Positions 1 through 6,242 of a DNA stretch of 12,088 bases are shown here, piece by piece (position 1 is the first letter of the stretch; each line of letters begins with the position of its first letter). The stretch spans positions 1 through 12,088 of the forward strand of contig QFOU01000038.1 of the NCBI GenBank assembly GCA_003241595.1. Reading direction: 5' to 3'. The notes below the pieces were generated by a model. That model was given only the letters and a program-made list of their open reading frames with translations, ran no database searches and was not told where the DNA came from. Source of the stretch: Pseudomonas fluorescens (GTDB lineage Bacteria > Pseudomonadota > Alphaproteobacteria > UBA2136 > UBA6156). The position numbers and the translations under genes were made by a program.

Positions 1-320
1 ATGCCACCATTCCCAAAATAGGCTCCGGCAGCCAAACCAAAACTGGCAGGCCACAATTTGGAGAGCGCCATGCCCAAGCCCAGCAAAATCCCCAACCGCA
101 AACCATCTAAAACACCTCCGCTGGCGATCCCCAGCAACAATCCACCACACACGTGCGCAATCGCCCAGAACACCGGAAGGAACGCCACCACGGCACCGGC
201 AATATAGTAAACCGAATTTGGCAGGTTAAAGCCAAACCCCTTGCCACCATCATAGAAGTAATCGGTGGCTAACGCGGTCACCAAGAGCATCACAACAATA
301 TTCATTATCCAGCGGAACAT
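1..320 (-). CDS. Hydrophobic membrane protein, partial (C-terminus off the left edge)
   Basis: I do not recognise this family. The reading frame is open from an ATG at 320 to base 1 (106 codons, no stop), so the C-terminus is missing. A first hydrophobic helix covers about residues 4-22 (start MFRWIMNIVV). A polar loop with Tyr, Asp and Gly follows (about 20-35). Two or three further hydrophobic stretches lie at about 37-58, 60-80 and 84-103 and are very rich in Gly, Leu and Ala. No catalytic motif is visible. A modest purine stretch (GGAAG) sits 8 bases before the ATG. The gene starts 32 bases after the stop of the M23 peptidase on the same strand, so it is probably the last visible member of the M16-xseA-M23 unit. 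It is judged real from codon use, the unbroken frame and the coherent helix pattern. An integral inner-membrane location is likely; the function is unknown. Confidence 0.7.
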   Translation of the reverse strand, partial: MFRWIMNIVVMLLVTALATDYFYDGGKGFGFNLPNSVYYIAGAVVAFLPVFWAIAHVCGGLLLGIASGGVLDGLRLGILLGLGMALSKLWPASFGLAAGAYFGNGG

Positions 321-352
321 GGGGGGAGCTTCCGTTTGTTATTCAGGTCGAG

Positions 353-1162
353 TTATTCCGACACCCACAAGATAGGATCAATCGGTGTAGATTTCCAGTA
401 GGCCCCCCAATGCAAGTGCGGCCCGCTGCTCCGTCCAGTCGTACCGACGGTACCGATCACATCTCCACGTTTCACCACATCCCCCACCTTCACACCCATG
501 GTGTCCATGTGGGCATACACGGTAGTGAGAGCCCCACCATGGTCGATCATCACCAAATTCCCACTCATGAATGTGCTCCGCGCCAAGCGCACCACGCCAT
601 CCGCCGGGGCCTTAATCGGTGTACCTGTTTTCGCCGCAAGGTCGTGACCTTTATGCCAGCTCCGCTCTTGTCCGTTATAGGTCCGACGACTCCCAAACAC
701 CCCGCTGGTTGGCGCTTTAATCGGCAAACTAAACGCCTCCATATAGGCCGTACGCCAGCGCGCCCCCTTATCCGCGGCATCACGTGCCGCCTTCACCGCC
801 GCGTTATCTTCTTCCATAATCCGCTGCTCCGCCGGATCCGGATCCACTGTTTTCTGCGGAATACCGGTCACATTCTGAGTCTTGAACACACGGGCTTTCA
901 CATTCAGAACGGTCTCTTCACAATTCCCTTCCTTGCACACCTTCAACACGGCTTTGGATTTGGCATTGCGGTCAAACCCTACCACCAACTCACCCTTCGG
1001 CCCCGTCTCAACCGCAATCCCATCCAAGGTCACCACACTGCCGGCAGGTACGGTGGCGACATAAAAACCACCTTGCTCCAACGCCTGATGCACCACTTTC
1101 GGCGCAGCCTCCACGTTGCCGGCACACATTCCAGCCGCCACTAAACCCCATACGTATTTCAT
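353..1162 (-). CDS. Exported M23-family metallopeptidase (LytM-type murein endopeptidase)
   Basis: This is a 269-residue periplasmic zinc peptidase expected to cut peptide cross-links in murein. A signal peptide covers residues 1-19 or 20 (cleavage near VEA|AP). An N-terminal beta-rich domain follows (about 25-100), with a CxxxxC pair (Cys76, Cys81) that could form a disulfide. A short charged, probably helical linker (about 110-140) leads to the LytM domain (about 145-265). By family comparison, the zinc ligands are His170 and Asp174 (HKGHD) and His251 (HLHWG), and the catalytic histidines are His218 (YAHMD) and His249. The site therefore looks intact. This domain order is a known proteobacterial M23 type without LysM repeats. 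The ATG overlaps the xseA stop as ATGA, indicating translational coupling. Whether it is an active hydrolase or mainly an amidase activator cannot be told from sequence, but the complete metal site favours an enzyme. Confidence 0.92.
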   Translation of the reverse strand: MKYVWGLVAAGMCAGNVEAAPKVVHQALEQGGFYVATVPAGSVVTLDGIAVETGPKGELVVGFDRNAKSKAVLKVCKEGNCEETVLNVKARVFKTQNVTGIPQKTVDPDPAEQRIMEEDNAAVKAARDAADKGARWRTAYMEAFSLPIKAPTSGVFGSRRTYNGQERSWHKGHDLAAKTGTPIKAPADGVVRLARSTFMSGNLVMIDHGGALTTVYAHMDTMGVKVGDVVKRGDVIGTVGTTGRSSGPHLHWGAYWKSTPIDPILWVSE

Positions 1163-2388
1163 GACAAAATCGCCTCCCGTTCACCATCTTTAAAATGAAT
1201 CTGCACCGCACCGGCCTCCGCGTTCGCACTACGCACGGCCTGCCCGTTGCGGGTCACATAAACATACCCCCGTTGCAACGGCACATCCGGACTATGCGCC
1301 GCCAATACACGCGCTAAACTCTCCAAACGTTCCCGCAAACGCACGACACGCTGCGGCCCTGTCGCTTTCAAACGCTCTTCCAATTCACCCAAACGCTGGG
1401 TGGCCTGCACCACCTGACGACGCGGATCGGGCAGCAATCGCTGCAGGTACACCAGCTTACGCTTCTGCTCTTCCACCATGCCCACTAAACCCTGCTTTAA
1501 ACGCCGCTGTGCCAGCGTGAGGCCATACAGAATATCCTCCCGCACCGGCACCACCATCTCCGCCGCCGCGCTCGGTGTGGGCGCGCGTACATCCGCTGCA
1601 AAATCACACAGCGTCACGTCGGGTTCATGCCCCACACCCGAAACCACCGGGATTGCACTGCCCGCCACAGCCCGCACCACTAACTCGCTGTTGAACGGCA
1701 TCAGGTCCTCAAAACTCCCACCCCCGCGCGCCACGATCAACACATCCGGACGCTTCCCCTCCGGCATGGCATTAAAACCTTCAATCGCCGCCGCCACCTG
1801 CCCGGCCGCCGCTGTGCCCTGTACCGCCACCGGCCAGAGAATGACCTCACGCGGACACCGGTCGGCAATCCGGTGCAACATATCCTGAATCACTGCGCCG
1901 GTCGGACTGGTCACGATCCCGATGCGCTGGGGAAGGAATGGAATTGCGCGCTTCTCACTGGCGTCGAATAAACCTTCGGCCATCAGGCGCTGCTTAAGGG
2001 CTTCCAACTGCTGCATCAATGCACCCAACCCTGCAGGCTCTACGCTATCCACCAGTAATTGATACGAACTGCGCTGCGCATACGTCGTGAGCTTGCCCCG
2101 CACAACTACCAGCGTACCGTTGGCAGGAACATTCGGCCAGCGCGCCACGGTGCTGCGCCATGCCACACCGTTAATAACGGCACCTTCGTCCTTTACGTCA
2201 AAGTAAAAGTGCCCACTGGAATGCAGCTTACCGCCACTGACCTCACCCTGCACCACCACCTTGCCAAACCCGCTTTCCAGCCGGTTCTTCACCTGCGTAG
2301 CCAGCTGCGTCACGGTCATCACGGGCGCTGGAGCAGGCGCAACCTCCTCCAACTCCATTTCAGCAGGCACGTCAAATAGGTCGCGCAC
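1159..2388 (-). CDS. xseA: Exodeoxyribonuclease VII large subunit
   Basis: This is the catalytic subunit of exonuclease VII, a cytoplasmic nuclease that degrades single-stranded DNA to short oligonucleotides together with several small XseB subunits. It has 409 residues, normal to slightly short for the family. Domain order is an N-terminal OB-fold for DNA binding (about 24-120), the catalytic core (about 135-290), then a long charged helical region (about 290-365) that in the family binds XseB, and a short C-terminal segment. Conserved blocks are SPTGAVIQD (Asp169), ARGGGSFEDL (Arg221), GVGHEPDVT (His254, Asp257) and RAPTPSAAAE. These positions match the essential residues known for the E. 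coli enzyme. The start is GTG at 2388, overlapping the TAG of the upstream M16 gene as TAGTG, with GAGG seven bases before it. The stop overlaps the next ATG. No xseB is visible in the window. Confidence 0.97.
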   Translation of the reverse strand: MRDLFDVPAEMELEEVAPAPAPVMTVTQLATQVKNRLESGFGKVVVQGEVSGGKLHSSGHFYFDVKDEGAVINGVAWRSTVARWPNVPANGTLVVVRGKLTTYAQRSSYQLLVDSVEPAGLGALMQQLEALKQRLMAEGLFDASEKRAIPFLPQRIGIVTSPTGAVIQDMLHRIADRCPREVILWPVAVQGTAAAGQVAAAIEGFNAMPEGKRPDVLIVARGGGSFEDLMPFNSELVVRAVAGSAIPVVSGVGHEPDVTLCDFAADVRAPTPSAAAEMVVPVREDILYGLTLAQRRLKQGLVGMVEEQKRKLVYLQRLLPDPRRQVVQATQRLGELEERLKATGPQRVVRLRERLESLARVLAAHSPDVPLQRGYVYVTRNGQAVRSANAEAGAVQIHFKDGEREAILS

Positions 2389-2399
2389 TACTTCGCCTC
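2386..2399 (-). promoter_or_regulatory. Ribosome binding site and GTG start of xseA inside the M16 stop region
   Basis: Read on the minus strand, GAGG (2396-2399) lies seven bases before a GTG at 2388. That GTG shares its first G with the TAG stop of the preceding gene. The stop-start overlap suggests ribosomes finishing the M16 gene re-initiate on xseA. This supports GTG over any downstream ATG. Confidence 0.6.
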
Positions 2400-3767
2400 A
2401 AGCGCTTTACCTTGGCCAACAACCACCAGCGCCATCGCGTCGGGATGAATCAGCTTCTTCGCCACACGCTGCACATCGGCGCGCGTCACAGCAGCCATTT
2501 TCTGTGGCCAGGTTTGCAGGTAATCGCGCGGTAGACCTTCACTCTGCATCATCGAGATCATCCCCAGCAACTTGCTGTTACTATCCAAACGCAACGGGAA
2601 GCTGCCGATCAGATACGCTTTGGCATCATCAAACTCATCTTGCGTCACCGGCTCGTTCCGAATACCGTTCAAATGTTTGCGCACTAACTCCAATGCTTTG
2701 GCCACAGTATCATTCCCGGTGGCAAGGCTCACATAGAACATCCCATTGTGCGGCAACGGCGCATTCACACTGTAAACACCGTAGGCAAGCCCGTGCTTCT
2801 CACGCACGTCAGCACCAAGACGGCTGGTCAGCACGCCCCCACCCAGAATTTCATTCATCAGCAACATGGCGGAAAAATCCGGATCCGTACGCGGCATACC
2901 CAGGTGGCCCAACAATACGGTCCCCTGCGGCACATCCATTTCCTTGCGGATAATCGCCGGTGTCGTTACCTCAGGCCCATGGTCAATCGCAGCCCGACCA
3001 TCACCCTGCGGCAGCTTGCCAAATGCCAAGTCCAGCATCGGCTTCAACTCCTCCGGAGTAATATCTCCCACCACAGCCACCACCATGTTGGATTTGGTAA
3101 ACCACTTCTCATGCCAGGCCTTGGCATCGTCACGCGTCAACGCGCTCACGCTCGCAAGGCTGCCTTCACCACTGTTGGCATACGGGTGACTTCCATACAG
3201 CGCCGGGCGGAACAAGCGCCACGCTACATTGCTCGGCTCTTCATCGCCCTGACGGATATCCGCCAGCATAGAATCCTTCATACGATCAACCGCATCCACA
3301 TCAAAACGGGGTTGGTTCATAGCCAGACCCACCAGTTCAAACGCACGCTGTTTATGCTCGCTCAATGTCGTCATGTTCACACTCAGGTCCTGCGTGTCGG
3401 TGCTTCCGCCAAAACGGGCACCGATGGCATCAAGCTCTTCACGGAATTCGCGGGCATCATATTCACCGGCACCTTCATCCATCAAGGCCGCAGTCAGGTG
3501 GGCAATACCCTCCTTACCCTTCGGCTCCAGCATGGCACCGGCGCGGAAATTCACTTCCATCGAGATCATCGGTAGATTGGGGCTACGCACCAGCCACGCG
3601 GTCACACCACCGTCACTGACAACTTCTTCCACCACAGCCGTTGGGCTGGCCGCTACATCTTTTACCATTTGCGATTCCTTCTCCGCCGCTTGCACGTTCA
3701 TAACTCCCATCACGCTCAAACCGGCACATACGCCGGTCAAACTCAAAATTTTCCAAAGGTTATTCAT
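2388..3767 (-). CDS. Non-catalytic M16B peptidase subunit (exported)
   Basis: This is a 459-residue protein of the pitrilysin/processing-peptidase fold, with the two homologous halves expected for M16. The catalytic HxxEH is absent: the aligned position reads HLTAA (residues 90-94) within EGIAHLTAALMDEGAGEY, so no zinc site is predicted. The C-terminal half keeps an Arg/Tyr pair (Arg322, Tyr329, in VREKHGLAYG), typical of the non-catalytic partner in bacterial M16B heterodimers such as that described in Sphingomonas A1. A signal peptide spans about 1-27 (VQA|A), placing it in the periplasm. The frame is open upstream to 3857, but I chose ATG 3767: it has AAAAGGGG five bases before it and begins a proper signal peptide, while the upstream extension is basic and would overlap the divergent gene. 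The likely partner is the HxxEH protein at 6223-7617, with which it would form a periplasmic protease. Its stop overlaps xseA. Confidence 0.9.
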   Translation of the reverse strand: MNNLWKILSLTGVCAGLSVMGVMNVQAAEKESQMVKDVAASPTAVVEEVVSDGGVTAWLVRSPNLPMISMEVNFRAGAMLEPKGKEGIAHLTAALMDEGAGEYDAREFREELDAIGARFGGSTDTQDLSVNMTTLSEHKQRAFELVGLAMNQPRFDVDAVDRMKDSMLADIRQGDEEPSNVAWRLFRPALYGSHPYANSGEGSLASVSALTRDDAKAWHEKWFTKSNMVVAVVGDITPEELKPMLDLAFGKLPQGDGRAAIDHGPEVTTPAIIRKEMDVPQGTVLLGHLGMPRTDPDFSAMLLMNEILGGGVLTSRLGADVREKHGLAYGVYSVNAPLPHNGMFYVSLATGNDTVAKALELVRKHLNGIRNEPVTQDEFDDAKAYLIGSFPLRLDSNSKLLGMISMMQSEGLPRDYLQTWPQKMAAVTRADVQRVAKKLIHPDAMALVVVGQGKALEAK

Positions 3768-3819
3768 AGACACCCCTTTTACACCCGCGTACTCTACCTG
3801 AAAGCACCGCACCCGTACA
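3768..3819. promoter_or_regulatory. Divergent intergenic region, 52 bases, with the M16 ribosome binding site
   Basis: This short gap separates the minus-strand M16 gene (start 3767) from the plus-strand methyltransferase-like gene (start 3820). On the minus strand AAAAGGGG (3773-3780) is a good ribosome binding site for M16. Both transcripts must begin here or inside the opposite gene. A weak sigma-70-like pair can be read on the minus strand (TTGTAC at 3815-3820, 18 bases, TAGAGT), but this is only a loose match. On the plus strand no convincing Shine-Dalgarno precedes the ATG at 3820, so that message may be leaderless or weakly translated. Confidence 0.4.
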
Positions 3820-4350
3820 ATGAAACCGCGCGCCCTCACTCGCCTTTTCCCGTCCATGGTGGCGGATTACAGCCATGCGCTCCTTGCACGCCTGCAAATC
3901 CACATACTCTTGCGGCTCACACCACTCCCAGCCAGCGCCCGCATCCTCCTCCTTAGCCCGACAGAAGCCATTCACGTGCCCCTCGTCGAATACCTGCCCC
4001 AAGCCGATATCCACTGGCATCCGCTCCATTCCAGTACGCAGGATATCCCACTACCGGCCCACCAATTCGATGCCATCCTCGTTCTTGCCGCACTCTATGC
4101 CAACAGCAACTGGCGCACGATACTGACCGAGGCTCCTCGCCTCCTGCGTCACGGCGGTTTACTCTACATCGGCACTTGCCATACAAAAAGCCTTACCCGC
4201 GCAGCACTTCGCGGCCACCTGGCTCATCACGGATTTGCCCCACTCTCTACATGGCCCGCAGCAGCCACACACCGCCTCGCCAAATGGCTGGCAAATGCAG
4301 TCACGCTCAGCGTCTTCCGCCTCAATATCACCCAGCCGGAATACGACTAA
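3820..4350 (+). CDS. Small methyltransferase-like protein with degenerate SAM-binding motif I
   Basis: The 176-residue protein is the only plus-strand gene I accept. The middle resembles the second part of a class I SAM-dependent methyltransferase: FDAILVLAALY (about 84-94) matches the strand and loop after motif II, and LLRHGGLLYIGT (about 107-118) matches the usual LkPGG-strand segment. A helix and a short terminal strand follow (HHGFAPLS, then LSVFRL). Where motif I should carry a glycine loop (E/DxGxGxG), the sequence reads ARILLLSPTEA (about 39-49), with no GxG. The protein is also shorter than usual for the family. It may be a methyltransferase-fold protein that no longer binds SAM normally, or a decayed copy. 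It converges on the transporter gene at 4362 (11 bases between stops) and diverges from M16. No clear ribosome binding site is seen. Family assignment is by pattern only. Confidence 0.7.
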   Translation: MKPRALTRLFPSMVADYSHALLARLQIHILLRLTPLPASARILLLSPTEAIHVPLVEYLPQADIHWHPLHSSTQDIPLPAHQFDAILVLAALYANSNWRTILTEAPRLLRHGGLLYIGTCHTKSLTRAALRGHLAHHGFAPLSTWPAAATHRLAKWLANAVTLSVFRLNITQPEYD

Positions 4351-4361
4351 ATCAGGGGGCG

Positions 4362-5234
4362 TTAAGCCGCACCAACAGCCACCACAATGGCACCACCCAG
4401 CAACAGCACTCCGTGCCACCAATTGGCCCGCTCACCATGATGAAAATAACCATGCAAGGCCAGCCAGAACGACGACAACATCGTAATCGCCCCCACATAC
4501 CCAGGGTTCGGCGCCAACGCCAAAGTCACCAAAAACACGCACAAACTCGCCATCAACAACGCACCAAACATCGCGCTCAATAACACTTCACGCGCGGTCG
4601 GACGGAACTTACCGGCCATCACCATGCCTACAAGGCTGCCTACACCAGTCGTCACGGTCAAAAACGCCGCGGCACTTCCAACAACATGTGCCATACCCCC
4701 CTCCGGCGATCCCAAAGCGCTCTTCGCCACCACATCACCTAACGCCAGCAACACCGCCACCGGCACGACCGCCAAAATCGCCGCCTTGCTCGTCTCATGC
4801 TTACGCATGCCCCACAACGCATGGCTACACAATATAAACCCAAATACCACCAGCACCGCGCGCCACGGCTCGGCCAGCAACATGGTCACGCTGCTCGGCA
4901 TCAATAGGCCCCACAAGGCAAACCCGACCAGCATTTTCATCGGAATATACAACGACGCCAACCGCCCGCCATGCACGTGCGAGGCATCGAACAACAGCTT
5001 GTCCGAGAACGCGAGCAAGATACCCATCAACGCCGCCACACCATAAAAGATCGGGTCATGCGGCCATGGCAAGAGCAAAACCGACAGCAGCGACAGCGGC
5101 AAAACCCCCGCCAGCCGCAACACCACCAGCTTCGCCCCCGGAATTTTCGCATAGTGGTTAAACCCTACGATCAACGCCCCACAAAAACTGAAGCCCAGCG
5201 CCATCAAAGGCCACATCGGTAAACTCATCATCAT
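4362..5234 (-). CDS. Ten-helix membrane protein of drug/metabolite-transporter type (copy B)
   Basis: The protein has 290 residues, almost entirely hydrophobic, with about ten helices (roughly 8-26, 37-56, 60-80, 91-112, 122-141, 152-173, 184-206, 215-238, 243-261 and 272-289). Length, helix number and the two-half layout fit the drug/metabolite transporter (EamA-like) superfamily. It is clearly related to the protein encoded just upstream: GGRLASLYIPMK aligns with NGRVAILHMPLK, ALGDVVAKS with GMGDILARL, and LAPNPGYVG with LGPSPAYVS. The substrate cannot be inferred. Three ATGs occur at 5234, 5231 and 5228; a purine-rich run (GAGAGAGAAAGAAA) precedes them, so the exact start is uncertain by two codons. 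The gene follows copy A by 19 bases and is probably cotranscribed. It converges on the plus-strand methyltransferase-like gene with no obvious terminator between them. Confidence 0.85.
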   Translation of the reverse strand: MMMSLPMWPLMALGFSFCGALIVGFNHYAKIPGAKLVVLRLAGVLPLSLLSVLLLPWPHDPIFYGVAALMGILLAFSDKLLFDASHVHGGRLASLYIPMKMLVGFALWGLLMPSSVTMLLAEPWRAVLVVFGFILCSHALWGMRKHETSKAAILAVVPVAVLLALGDVVAKSALGSPEGGMAHVVGSAAAFLTVTTGVGSLVGMVMAGKFRPTAREVLLSAMFGALLMASLCVFLVTLALAPNPGYVGAITMLSSFWLALHGYFHHGERANWWHGVLLLGGAIVVAVGAA

Positions 5235-5253
5235 TTTCTTTCTCTCTCAGCCG

Positions 5254-6153
5254 TTACGCCACAAGGAACATCAGCACGATCGCCGCCACAACTACCAACG
5301 AGCCCGCCAGCGGATTGGCATCATCTTTAATGCCCGCATACCGGTGGTACACCAGCAACCACACCGGTGCCAACAACCCCACCATGCTCACATACGCAGG
5401 GCTCGGCCCCAATACCAACGCCATAAAGAAGCACACTTGGTTCGCGGCACTGCCCATCGCCGCACGGAAAGAATGCTTTAGCAGATTCTTGGTTACAAAC
5501 GGCATTTCGGGTTTCGGGCGCCACGGGAAGATCAGCAAGCTGGCCACCGAGCTCGTCGCCGCCACCACGAACAGAAATATCACCAAGCGCTCGTGCAAGT
5601 CCGCAGGCTGCACGGTCAACCGTGCCAGTATATCGCCCATTCCATACAGTACCACAATGGGCAATACAGCCCGTAAGCTCTGCCAGCTCACGTCATTTTT
5701 ACGGAATTCCGCCAACGCCAATACCATGGTCGCCAAACACGCCAATACGCCCAACGTGATCAACGGCTTTTCAAATACATGAGAACGCGCTACGGGGTCG
5801 GCCACCGCCCACAACGCAAATACAAATACGGCCTTCAACGGCATATGCAGAATCGCCACCCGCCCATTATGCTTATTCGCCAGATCGTTCTGAATAGTGA
5901 AGCCGATGATCATCGCCACCCCGCCAAACATCCCGGCCGCATAGAATTTCCAATCGGTCGGCCACTGTTCCAGCAAACTCAACGGCAACCACAACAGGGT
6001 TGCAAAGGTCATACGCCAAAAATTCAGGCGGAACCCTTCCTGACGCGCTTTGCGGTTGGCCTCCACGTTTTGTGCCGAAAGCAGACTGCTGGCAAATGCC
6101 AGCAGCAGCCATAACCATGGCCATTGAAGAACGGGGAGCGACGCATCAGGCAT
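5254..6153 (-). CDS. Ten-helix membrane protein of drug/metabolite-transporter type (copy A)
   Basis: The protein has 299 residues and about ten transmembrane helices (roughly 10-29, 43-61, 69-86, 97-117, 130-149, 160-180, 188-209, 228-249, 253-270 and 282-298). This is the layout of the drug/metabolite transporter superfamily, an inner-membrane family that moves small metabolites. The first half carries the segment HNGRVAILHMPLKAVFVFALW (residues 95-115, plus strand complement 5809-5871), whose counterpart occurs in copy B. The second half carries YGMGDILAR (about 170-178) and LGPSPAYVS (about 248-256). It is a distant tandem paralogue of copy B. The ATG at 6153 has TTGAGG seven bases upstream (6161-6166). 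The preceding 69 bases hold two hairpins and leave little room for a promoter, so expression may come by read-through from the M16 gene or from a promoter inside that gene. The substrate is unknown. Confidence 0.85.
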   Translation of the reverse strand: MPDASLPVLQWPWLWLLLAFASSLLSAQNVEANRKARQEGFRLNFWRMTFATLLWLPLSLLEQWPTDWKFYAAGMFGGVAMIIGFTIQNDLANKHNGRVAILHMPLKAVFVFALWAVADPVARSHVFEKPLITLGVLACLATMVLALAEFRKNDVSWQSLRAVLPIVVLYGMGDILARLTVQPADLHERLVIFLFVVAATSSVASLLIFPWRPKPEMPFVTKNLLKHSFRAAMGSAANQVCFFMALVLGPSPAYVSMVGLLAPVWLLVYHRYAGIKDDANPLAGSLVVVAAIVLMFLVA

Positions 6154-6176
6154 CGGTAAGCCTCAAACAACTATTG

Positions 6177-6199
6177 AAAAAGGGGGTTGATTCCTCCTT
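6177..6199 (-). promoter_or_regulatory. Hairpin sequestering a perfect Shine-Dalgarno sequence, upstream of transporter copy A
   Basis: On the minus strand AAGGAGG (6193-6199) can pair with CCCCCTT (6180-6186) across a six-base loop, with one mismatch. The T run continues to 6177. The stem followed by Ts resembles a weak terminator or attenuator. The AAGGAGG has no ATG, GTG or TTG within normal reach (the first TTG is about 20 bases further on), so it serves no visible gene. Confidence 0.4.
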
Positions 6200-6216
6200 C
6201 TATCAGCAGCCTTAGG

Positions 6217-6242
6217 AAAAACCTACTGGTCTTTCGTAGGTT
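6217..6242 (-). terminator. Putative intrinsic terminator at the end of the catalytic M16 gene
   Basis: On the minus strand AACCTAC (6236-6242) pairs perfectly with GTAGGTT (6220-6226) around a nine-base loop, and the T run extends to 6217 (five Ts, two of them in the stem). The stem includes the M16 stop codon TAG (6223-6225). Seven mostly A/T-flanked pairs and a short T run make a moderate terminator. It would end the ileS-to-M16 unit, possibly leaky towards the transporter genes. Confidence 0.55.

Noticed and set aside
410..1144. Plus-strand open frame of 244 codons opposite the M23 gene
   Set aside because: It is antisense to an intact metallopeptidase and has a His/Arg/Pro-rich composition typical of a shadow frame.
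3768..3857. N-terminal extension of the non-catalytic M16 protein by 30 residues
   Set aside because: It would put a basic stretch before the signal peptide and overlap the divergent gene. ATG 3767 has a strong ribosome binding site.
4351..4361. Bidirectional terminator between the convergent methyltransferase-like and transporter genes
   Set aside because: Only a three-pair GGC/GCC stem can be drawn and there is no T run on either side.
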